From contig JAICKD010000266.1 in the NCBI GenBank assembly GCA_025928125.1, forward strand, positions 1 through 5,614: a stretch of DNA of 5,614 nucleotides, given 5' to 3'. Source of the stretch: Ktedonobacterales bacterium (GTDB lineage Bacteria > Chloroflexota > Ktedonobacteria > Ktedonobacterales > JADMIN01). The number at the start of each line of letters is the position of its first letter. Within the stretch, counting starts at the first letter, position 1. The translations under genes were made by a program, and so were the position numbers. The notes under the pieces are model-generated. The model had not been told where the DNA came from. It searched no databases and worked only from the letters and a program-made list of their open reading frames with translations. Of this stretch, positions 1 through 4,670 are shown piece after piece.

Positions 1-1061
1 AGAATCACCAGCGTGTTCTCCAGCTGGTTGGTCTCTTCCAGGTAGTCGAGCAGCCGCCCGATGTGGTAATCGGCGTGGGCGAGATAGCCCGCGTAGACCT
101 CGGCCATGCGCGCGAAGAGGCGCTTCTCGTCGTCTGAAAGCGAGTCCCACGGGCGCGTGTAGTCGGTCTCCGGGAAGGGCTGACCTTCAGGGCCTGTTCG
201 GGTCTGCGGCGTGCCGATGGGGTTGATCGGCGGCAGTTCGGTATCCTGTGGGACGAGGCCAAGCTCCTTCTGGCGGGCGAGCGTCCGCACCCGCATCGCC
301 TCGTAGCCCATATCGAAGCGGCCCTTATATTTGTCGATCCACTCGCGTGGCGCCTGGTGCGGCGCGTGGCAGGCGCCCGGCGCATAGTAGAGGAAGAACG
401 GCTTGTCGGGAGCCACCGCCTTGGCATCCTGGATGAACTCTAAGGCCTTGTCGGTGATATCTTCGGTGAAGTGATAGCCTTCCGCTGGGGTCTTCGGCGG
501 ATCGACTGGATGGTTGTCGTAGATCAGCTCGGGGTGCCACTGGTTGGTCTCCGCGCCGAGGAAACCGTAGTAGCGCTCGAAGCCACGCCCGGTCGGCCAG
601 TTGCGCCGGGTGGAGGCGAGATTCATCTCGTCGGTCGGGCAGAGATGCCACTTACCGACGATGTAGGTGTTCCAGCCCTGCTCGCCCAAAATCTCCGAAA
701 GCATGCCGTTCTCCGGCGGGATCGTTCCGCTGGCGCTGGGGAAACCTACCGCCGCCTCGGTGATGCAGGCCATGCTGTTGTGGGTGTGGTTGCGCCCGGT
801 CAGCAGACAGGAGCGGGTGGGAGAGCAGAGGGCGGTGGTGTGGAACTGGGTGTAGCGCACCCCGTTCTGCGCGATGCGGTCGATGTTGGGCGTCTTGACG
901 GGGCCGCCATAGCAGCCGATGGCCGAGAAGCCGACATCGTCGAGGACGACGTAGAGGACATTCGGCGCGCCCTCAGGAGCTTTGGGCGGCTCAAAGGGCG
1001 CCCAGTCGGGCTGTGAGTCGCGGATATCGACGTTGATCGTCCCCTTGAATGGCTTGGTCAT
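1..1061 (-). CDS. Arylsulfatase, type I (formylglycine-dependent), C-terminus cut off
   Basis: This is the N-terminal part (353 full codons) of a type I sulfatase, which hydrolyses sulfate esters using a formylglycine made from cysteine. The motif C79-S-P-T-R83 followed by LLTGR is the complete maturation signature (Cys codon at 825-827). Other expected active-site residues are visible: the metal-binding pair D41-D42 in VLDDVG, K137 and H139 in GKWHL, and H232/H235 in CHAPH. The opening MTKPFKGTINVDIRDS and the phrases RGFERYYGFLGAETNQW and DITDKALEFI are typical of the long AtsA-like arylsulfatases of about 780 residues, so over half the protein probably lies off the window. There is no Sec or Tat signal peptide, which suggests a cytoplasmic enzyme. 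The ATG at 1061 fits the family's N-terminus. A GGAAAGG element lies 12 bases upstream, a rather long spacing. The reading frame stays open to the window edge at ...NTLVI, just before the usual DNG motif. No formylglycine-generating enzyme gene is in view. Confidence 0.95.
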   Translation of the reverse strand, partial: MTKPFKGTINVDIRDSQPDWAPFEPPKAPEGAPNVLYVVLDDVGFSAIGCYGGPVKTPNIDRIAQNGVRYTQFHTTALCSPTRSCLLTGRNHTHNSMACITEAAVGFPSASGTIPPENGMLSEILGEQGWNTYIVGKWHLCPTDEMNLASTRRNWPTGRGFERYYGFLGAETNQWHPELIYDNHPVDPPKTPAEGYHFTEDITDKALEFIQDAKAVAPDKPFFLYYAPGACHAPHQAPREWIDKYKGRFDMGYEAMRVRTLARQKELGLVPQDTELPPINPIGTPQTRTGPEGQPFPETDYTRPWDSLSDDEKRLFARMAEVYAGYLAHADYHIGRLLDYLEETNQLENTLVI

Positions 1062-1222
1062 CGCCTGGTTGGTCCTTTCCTGGCCGGAGTTAACCCCACG
1101 CCACGTGTGCTGCCGCATCACATCCCATATACCCGAATGTGGGCGCGCAAACTGGTGGCTACCGTGTGTGTCTGATGTGTCTATCTGTTTTGCCTGTAGC
1201 CCCCGCTGCATCGTAGCGCGTG

Positions 1223-1247
1223 ACGCGGTCCCAGACGCCGACCGCGT
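1223..1247. repeat. 8-bp perfect inverted repeat between membrane gene and sulfatase
   Basis: ACGCGGTC (1223-1230) and GACCGCGT (1240-1247) are perfect inverted arms around a 9-base loop. The repeat lies about 90 bases downstream of the membrane protein stop and about 160 bases upstream of the sulfatase start. There is no T-run on either side, so it is either a Rho-assisted/stem-only terminator for the upstream gene or a protein-binding site in the sulfatase leader. A weaker 5-bp hairpin (CACCC 1295-1299, GGGTG 1307-1311) lies closer to the stop. The rest of 1062-1338 shows no convincing gene. Confidence 0.4.
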
Positions 1248-1338
1248 GGCCGGTCTCGGCGACTAGTCATATGCCCCTCCAGCGGCGTGCTGTCCACCCG
1301 CCCTCTGGGTGAGTGCGGACCTGCGCATTGTGCTGTGC

Positions 1339-2103
1339 TCAAGTCAGGATGTTGACCGCCCTGGCGACGACCAGACTGAGGATTGCGACCGAGATGAACG
1401 ACTGGAGCGCCATCGTGAGCTTCGCCCAGTGTGCCAGCGGCATGACGTCGGTGGGGCTGAACGCCAGCGCATTCGTGAAGCCGAGATACAGGTAGTCGAT
1501 GAAAACCGGTCTCCAGCCGGGAGGCACGATATCGGGGGTCAACTGGCCGGGGAAAGCCAGGTCTGGATAGCGCACTTTCCGGCGGGCGCGTTCTATCGGG
1601 CCGCCACTATCGAGTTCCCAGTAGAGCATGGCGAACACGATATTGTTGGCGACCCAGACGACTCCTCCCGTGATCAGCAGCACGGTCGGATTATTGGTTT
1701 CTGGGCCGCCCTTGATGAGGTCGATGAGGAGGTTGGCGGTGCTCCAGCTGTCCTTTACCACGAGCACCACCACGACGCCAATCGCCATCGCACGCAGCAC
1801 GGTTGCCCGGCCCTTCACGAGCTCTGGGCCAGCAACCAGCGTGGCGATCAAGAAAATCCCCAGTAGGACCACGAGCAGCCATTTCGGACCGAGACTCAGT
1901 TTCTCGGGCGACAAAAATGGCAGCGCCATGGCCACCAGGAGCGTCAGCGCCAATGTAAGAGGGAGCCGACGCTCATCGAAGTTGATGCGTCGCGTATACG
2001 TGGAAGTATCGGCGCCAGTTTCACCGGTTTCACCCGCGGAATCACCCGCAGAGCGCTCAGTGTCCTGCCCAGCATCGAACTGAGGGCGCTTCTCAGGAAC
2101 CAT
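1339..2103 (-). CDS. Integral membrane protein with channel-pore-like C-terminus
   Basis: A 254-residue membrane protein. Residues 1-46 are polar, rich in D/E/G/S/T and probably disordered. Likely membrane segments are at 47-64, 74-92, 100-117, 139-161 and 228-251. A semi-hydrophobic stretch at 201-219 (FIDYLYLGFTNALAFSPTD) precedes the last helix. From D203 to the C-terminus the layout matches the P-loop plus inner helix of two-TM potassium channels (compare DALYFSF-TLTTVGYGD-P-T-WG-L), but the TVGYGD filter position reads LAFSPTD, so potassium selectivity is not expected. Similar proteins are, as I recall, usually left as hypothetical or placed near DUF1345; I could not test this. The ATG at 2103 has AGGGG (2109-2113) five bases upstream. 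The cytoplasmic-looking loop 165-180 is basic (ERARRKVR). Function is unknown; transport or ion conduction is inference only. Confidence 0.85.
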   Translation of the reverse strand: MVPEKRPQFDAGQDTERSAGDSAGETGETGADTSTYTRRINFDERRLPLTLALTLLVAMALPFLSPEKLSLGPKWLLVVLLGIFLIATLVAGPELVKGRATVLRAMAIGVVVVLVVKDSWSTANLLIDLIKGGPETNNPTVLLITGGVVWVANNIVFAMLYWELDSGGPIERARRKVRYPDLAFPGQLTPDIVPPGWRPVFIDYLYLGFTNALAFSPTDVMPLAHWAKLTMALQSFISVAILSLVVARAVNILT

Positions 2104-2131
2104 AGTATCCCCTATGCCATGCGTTCCTTTA

Positions 2132-2151
2132 GATCGCCTATGGATCGCCTA
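2132..2151. promoter_or_regulatory. Tandem 9-bp direct repeat, 11-bp period, upstream of membrane gene
   Basis: GATCGCCTA occurs perfectly at 2132-2140 and again at 2143-2151, a period of 11 bp or about one helical turn. It sits 28 bases upstream of the membrane protein start at 2103, between any promoter and the ribosome binding site. Its phasing and location suggest an operator for a regulator binding one face of the DNA, but no binding protein is identified. Confidence 0.35.
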
Positions 2152-2200
2152 CATGAACTCGCTCGCGTGTCGTATTAGCAGAATCAGCCGGAGCCGCAGG

Positions 2201-2236
2201 GCAGCCGACCCAGGTGTGTCTTCTAGGGTCGGCTGC
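2201..2236. terminator. Strong 11-bp perfect hairpin between Gly-Gly protein gene and membrane gene
   Basis: GCAGCCGACCC (2201-2211) and GGGTCGGCTGC (2226-2236) form a perfect, GC-rich 11-bp stem with a 14-base loop. Such a stem is very unlikely by chance in a window of this size. It lies about 70 bases downstream of the stop of the 81-residue protein gene and about 100 bases upstream of the membrane gene. No T-run follows the stem in either direction, so it is not a classic intrinsic terminator. A T-poor terminator or transcript-stabilising hairpin is the likeliest role, and an operator is the alternative. Confidence 0.5.
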
Positions 2237-2307
2237 GACATGCGCTGAGCCAGCGGCGGCGTTTTCGGAGTATTTTTGCCGAGCAAAACGATCAGTGTGG
2301 CCGGTTG

Positions 2308-2553
2308 CTAGCCTCCTACCACACGTGGGACGATCATGATTTGCTCAGCCTCGGGGTCAAACTTGTCGATACGAACGGACGCCTCGCCTTTTGTGACTTT
2401 GAACGCGGTGGCGCCCTTCGCCCGCTGCTGCTCGAAGATGCGCTCGGCCTCGCGGACAGCCGCTACCGCGTCCAGCTCACCGTCTAGCACACGGCTGGTA
2501 TCCCACTGCACCCGGTCGTCGCCGCGCCGAGACATGATTCGTAGCGTACCCAT
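2308..2553 (-). CDS. Small Gly-Gly-terminated protein, candidate MoaD/ThiS/ubiquitin-like fold
   Basis: An 81-residue soluble protein I do not recognise by name. The predicted order is strand (3-8, TLRIMS), strand (13-17), a charged helix (27-47, AVREAERIFEQQRAKG), strands (48-54 and 58-63), then a last strand ending in IMIVPRVVGG. It stops exactly after Gly80-Gly81. Strand-strand-helix-strand-strand-strand with a free C-terminal Gly-Gly is the plan of beta-grasp sulfur carriers and ubiquitin-like modifiers; MoaD ends similarly (xxPPVxGG). In that family the C-terminal glycine is adenylated by an E1-like ThiF/MoeB enzyme, but none is visible here. I chose the ATG at 2553 over an upstream in-frame ATG at 2691 because AGGAG (2562-2566) lies eight bases before it and the upstream extension has no fold-like pattern or ribosome site. 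A plain hypothetical protein with a coincidental GG end is the alternative. Confidence 0.8.
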   Translation of the reverse strand: MGTLRIMSRRGDDRVQWDTSRVLDGELDAVAAVREAERIFEQQRAKGATAFKVTKGEASVRIDKFDPEAEQIMIVPRVVGG

Positions 2554-2662
2554 CTCCACCTCTCCTCTTCCATTGCTCAACCGCTTAACGCTCAAACCCA
2601 CTGTGACGCCGTGCGGACTGTTCCTGATGGTTGTTGTACCCGAATCCGGCGCACGTGAGCAG

Positions 2663-2691
2663 AGTATAGTCGCGCCATCTCGCTGTGGCAC
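2663..2691 (-). promoter_or_regulatory. Candidate promoter for the Gly-Gly protein gene
   Basis: On the minus strand GTGCCA (2691-2686, four of six matches to TTGACA) is followed after 17 bases by TATACT (2668-2663, five of six matches to TATAAT). Transcription would start near 2656 and leave a leader of about 100 bases before the ATG at 2553. The match is by eye only. Confidence 0.35.
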
Positions 2692-2732
2692 TGCGCCCAG
2701 GTGGCGTTTTCACAGCAAGTTATCGCCCCCTC

Positions 2733-2766
2733 CCGTGGGGTGGGACGAGCCTCACCGTGGGGTGAG
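2733..2766. repeat. 10-bp direct repeat, 22-bp period, plus small hairpin
   Basis: CCGTGGGGTG occurs at 2733-2742 and 2755-2764, exactly 22 bp apart, which is two helical turns. The second copy lies within an inverted repeat, CTCACC (2751-2756) and GGTGAG (2761-2766), with a four-base loop. The block lies just past the coiled-coil gene's stop codon (2777-2775 on the minus strand) and upstream of the candidate promoter for the Gly-Gly protein. It could be a T-less terminator for the first or an operator for the second. Confidence 0.35.
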
Positions 2767-2774
2767 TGACGTGG

Positions 2775-3110
2775 CTATGACACCGGCGGCCCTACGTCGG
2801 GCGCTGGATCATCCCGCGATCCGCCCGCGACCAGCCGCTCCTGGAGCAGCTCGTAGGCCAGATCGCCTTTGAGCTTCAACTCCGCGACCTGGTCGGCGAC
2901 CTGCTGCACATAGGCGTCTGGGCTGATAGCAGCGATATCGCCCTCCACTTTTCGCACCATCGCGCGCAGCTCCTCGATCTGCGTATCGACGATGCTGCGC
3001 AGGATATGATACTCAGCCTCGAAACGAGCCTCGAAATCGTCGATGCGTGCATGGAGCCGCCCGATCTCCTGCTCCCAGTGCCTGGCGTCGTTGTGCGCGC
3101 TGGTGTCCAT
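2775..3110 (-). CDS. Small coiled-coil protein of unknown function
   Basis: A 111-residue soluble protein that I do not recognise. Residues 10-62 form one long, highly charged amphipathic helix (for example EIGRLHARIDDFEARFEAEY and IEELRAMVRKVEGDI) with hydrophobic residues at roughly heptad spacing, so a coiled-coil dimer or oligomer is likely. After a Ser-Pro break at 63-64 a second helix spans 65-94 (AYVQQVADQVAELKLKGDLAYELLQERL). The tail, 96-111, is Gly/Pro/Asp-rich and flexible. There is no signal peptide or membrane segment. The ATG at 3110 is the only start: an in-frame stop lies at 3132-3134. GGGAG about nine bases upstream is a fair ribosome site. The gene lies 221 bases upstream of the Gly-Gly protein on the same strand. 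A scaffold, adaptor or structural role is possible, but nothing in the sequence specifies one. Confidence 0.75.
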   Translation of the reverse strand: MDTSAHNDARHWEQEIGRLHARIDDFEARFEAEYHILRSIVDTQIEELRAMVRKVEGDIAAISPDAYVQQVADQVAELKLKGDLAYELLQERLVAGGSRDDPAPDVGPPVS

Positions 3111-3408
3111 GCGGATTTTCTCCCACCTGAGTCATCTGGCGACTCTGTTGTACATAGGCGCCCAAGCGACGTATCCAGTGGCCAGTGAGTCCGGTAGACC
3201 TTACCCGCTTCGTCGGAGGTTTGAAGGCATCCAGGGACGGGCAATTTGATCTGTGGCAGGCATCTGGCGGCGGCTGGATGAACGAGGCCGATGTCGCGTA
3301 GGATGAACACAGCCCAGCAGAAATCCCAATTCTCAATGCTGTCTCGGAGTGTATCTCATGGATCGGGAGAGAACCACGGGTACAAGGCGTGTATTAGAGG
3401 CTAGTTGC

Positions 3409-3438
3409 GTACACCCCCTTGCGGACAGGTACACCCCC
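3409..3438. repeat. GTACACCCCC direct repeat, 20-bp period
   Basis: GTACACCCCC occurs perfectly at 3409-3418 and 3429-3438, spaced 20 bp start to start (about two helical turns). The pair is in non-coding DNA between the regulator and the coiled-coil gene. It may be a pair of protein-binding sites or the remnant of a mobile-element end, but no transposase, target duplication or matching inverted copy is seen nearby. Confidence 0.4.
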
Positions 3439-3470
3439 AGCTACAACGGTGATGGTACGCCATACCGAAA

Positions 3471-3495
3471 GGCCTGCGCCAGAGTGGCGCAGGTC
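3471..3495 (-). terminator. Probable terminator of the response regulator gene
   Basis: On the minus strand CCTGCGCC (3493-3486), a five-base loop ACTCT and GGCGCAGG (3480-3473) form a perfect 8-bp GC-rich stem that extends by a further G-C pair across one mismatch. The sequence after it, CCTTTCGG, has only a short T-run. It starts about 45 bases after the regulator stop codon, the usual place for a terminator. The weak T-tract is the main doubt. Confidence 0.6.
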
Positions 3496-3537
3496 CCTTG
3501 CCCGACGCGGTGGGTGACGCGAACGAACTGATGCCGC

Positions 3538-4203
3538 TCATCCAACCGGGATGAGATGGTTCTGTAGGGCGAGAATAGCGGTCTCGGTCCGGCTAGTGGT
3601 GCCAAGCTTGTGGCGAATGCTGCGCGTGTGGAACTTCACTGTGGCGGGTGTAATGACCAGGCGCTCGGCAATGTCGTGGTTAGAGAGGCCTTCGGTCAGC
3701 AGGGCGAGCACCTGCCGCTCGCGGTCAGTCAGGTCATAGCCCAGCTTGGGATGCCGCTGCGCCAGCGCATGGACCAGGGATTGTGTTGCCGCGGGCGCGA
3801 GAACGGGCATACCCTGGCCAGCCAGCCGGATGGCCTTGGCCAGATCATCGGGCGATACATCTTTTAGCAGATAGCTAATCGCCCCCGCTCGCAGCGCCTC
3901 CTCCACCAGCGAATCATCGCGATAACTGGTAAAGGCGATCAGATGCACATCAGGGTAGGCGTCATGCAACGCCTGAATTGCCTCTACTCCGCTCATTCCC
4001 GGCGGCATCAACAGGTCCATCAGCACAACATCCACCGGAATCGTCTGGCACAGCGCCAACGCTTCTTCTCCACTGCTTGCCTCGGCCACCACCTCGATGT
4101 CATCAAACTCCGACAGCGAGGCGACGACACCACGCCGCAAAACCACATGGTCATCGACGATCATCAGACGCATACGGCCAAGCTCTCCCATGGGACCCGT
4201 CAT
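3538..4203 (-). CDS. NarL/FixJ-family response regulator (receiver + LuxR-type HTH)
   Basis: A 221-residue DNA-binding response regulator. The receiver domain (about 11-128) has the acidic pair D17-D18 (IVDDH), phospho-acceptor D63 (VVLMDLLMP), the switch residue T92 (IAFTS) and the conserved K114 (YLLKD), so all catalytic positions are present. The C-terminal LuxR-type helix-turn-helix (about 156-210) shows LTDRERQVLALLTEG, SNHDIAERL, ITPATVKFHTRSI and HKLGTTSRTE, the complete family pattern. Phosphorylation by a partner kinase should promote dimer binding to inverted-repeat DNA. The ATG at 4203 is chosen over one 15 codons upstream (4248) because a perfect AAGGAGGT (4210-4217) lies six bases before it; the longer form would encode that site as protein. 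The gene is divergent from the PAS-GAF sensor across 467 bp, its probable partner. Its target genes cannot be read from the window. Confidence 0.96.
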   Translation of the reverse strand: MTGPMGELGRMRLMIVDDHVVLRRGVVASLSEFDDIEVVAEASSGEEALALCQTIPVDVVLMDLLMPPGMSGVEAIQALHDAYPDVHLIAFTSYRDDSLVEEALRAGAISYLLKDVSPDDLAKAIRLAGQGMPVLAPAATQSLVHALAQRHPKLGYDLTDRERQVLALLTEGLSNHDIAERLVITPATVKFHTRSIRHKLGTTSRTETAILALQNHLIPVG

Positions 4204-4354
4204 CTGGCAACCTCCTTCTCCGCCGTCGCTGATGTGGGACGCCGTCATGTTGGGTATGACCTGAGAGAGGAATCAAGCTGGCGTTGCCCTTCCCGATCCT
4301 CCCACCTTGACGAGCTATCCTCAGGATGAGGAGTGTAACAGCACATCGACATGG

Positions 4355-4366
4355 GGCGCATGCGCC
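4355..4366. repeat. Perfect 12-bp palindrome GGCGCATGCGCC
   Basis: A perfect self-complementary 12-mer about 150 bases upstream of the regulator start, near the weak extended -10 at 4332-4340. LuxR/NarL-type regulators bind short inverted repeats, so autoregulation is possible. One such palindrome per few kb is expected by chance. Confidence 0.35.
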
Positions 4367-4415
4367 GAAAGTTGCAACCCTTGCCGATTCGTTCGCGAGT
4401 CTTGATGTCGTTCCA

Positions 4416-4444
4416 TTCCCATGGGCAAGGAAAGGATGTATAAA
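4416..4444 (+). promoter_or_regulatory. Candidate sensor promoter
   Basis: TTCCCA (4416-4421, four of six to TTGACA) and TATAAA (4439-4444, five of six to TATAAT) are 17 bases apart. Transcription would start near 4451 and leave a long leader of about 220 bases before the sensor ATG. The -10 overlaps the left arm of an inverted repeat, AAGGCCCA (4443-4450) and TGGGCCTT (4472-4479), placing a possible operator over the start site. Confidence 0.3.
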
Positions 4445-4515
4445 GGCCCATTTTTGGCCGCCGCCCTGCTGTGGGCCTTGTAGAAATCCCATGCATGTGA
4501 AGTAGATTGGGCGTG

Positions 4516-4535
4516 ACCTGGCATAACCTGGCGTA
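4516..4535. repeat. 10-bp tandem repeat ACCTGGCRTA x2
   Basis: ACCTGGCATA (4516-4525) is followed directly by ACCTGGCGTA (4526-4535), differing at one base. The 10-bp period is one helical turn, which suits side-by-side protein binding in the sensor's upstream region. It could also be a chance slippage duplication. Confidence 0.35.
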
Positions 4536-4587
4536 ATGCGCAATGAGTTTGACTTGGAGCACCTACAAAGCTGAATCGTGAGCGAAC

Positions 4588-4599
4588 GCCCAATTGGGC
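4588..4599. repeat. Perfect 12-bp palindrome GCCCAATTGGGC
   Basis: A second perfect 12-mer palindrome in the divergent region, 71 bases before the sensor ATG. It is a candidate operator on the sensor side. Its sequence differs from the palindrome at 4355-4366, so the two are not copies of one site. Confidence 0.35.
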
Positions 4600-4670
4600 A
4601 AGGGCCGCATGTCGGGCCGCTTTTCGGGCTCGTGTCCGGAGGGTCTGCCCGAAGGGTAAGGAGGGGCCAG

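Larger units (their letters stand above)
3111..3537. other. 427-bp intergenic region with no convincing gene
   Basis: This separates the response regulator's 3' end from the coiled-coil gene. The short open frames in it lack ribosome sites and protein-like composition. It contains a terminator-like hairpin next to the regulator (3471-3495) and a pair of GTACACCCCC direct repeats (3409-3438). The promoter of the coiled-coil gene should lie in its left part, roughly 3130-3330, but I find no clear -35/-10 pair there. Confidence 0.6.
4204..4670. promoter_or_regulatory. Divergent regulatory region between regulator and sensor
   Basis: This 467-bp region must hold the promoters of both genes. I see two perfect 12-bp palindromes (4355-4366 and 4588-4599), a 10-bp tandem repeat (4516-4535), and 8-bp inverted arms at 4443-4450 and 4472-4479. 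A 7-bp inverted repeat (TTCGGGC 4623-4629, GCCCGAA 4647-4653) lies just before the sensor's ribosome site AAGGAGG (4658-4664) and could fold in its leader. For the regulator, TGTTACACT on the minus strand (4340-4332) resembles an extended -10 but lacks a good -35. A TTGACT at 4549-4554 with CTGAAT at 4571-4576 is a second weak plus-strand option. Open frames through this region lack ribosome sites and overlap both real genes, so I regard it as non-coding. Confidence 0.6.

Noticed and set aside
325..651. Minus-strand open frame in another phase inside the sulfatase
   Set aside because: It is Arg-rich without domain features, and the true sulfatase frame covers the same bases without interruption.
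471..1016. Long plus-strand open frame (181 codons) across the sulfatase
   Set aside because: It lies antisense to a sulfatase with a full family signature. It has no ribosome site and an Arg/Gly/Ala-rich composition typical of the antisense strand of GC-rich genes.
1309..1866. Plus-strand open frame (185 codons) opposite the membrane protein
   Set aside because: The minus strand gives clear membrane helices and a good ribosome site. The plus-strand product is rich in D/E/H/R/Q with no recognisable pattern.
2554..2691. N-terminal extension of the Gly-Gly protein to an upstream ATG at 2691
   Set aside because: The extension would translate through the AGGAG ribosome site, has no strong site of its own, and overlaps the candidate promoter.
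3349..3531. 60-codon plus-strand open frame in the intergenic region
   Set aside because: It starts with GTG without a ribosome site, runs through the regulator's terminator hairpin and the direct repeats, and has no recognisable protein features.
3111..3537. tRNA, small RNA or CRISPR array in the gene-free stretches
   Set aside because: No T-loop-like GTTCRANNC with matching stems was found, and no repeat occurs more than twice, so there is no array.
4204..4248. Longer response regulator starting at 4248
   Set aside because: A perfect AAGGAGGT sits six bases before the ATG at 4203, and the receiver domain starts soon after it. The 15 extra residues add nothing to the domain.
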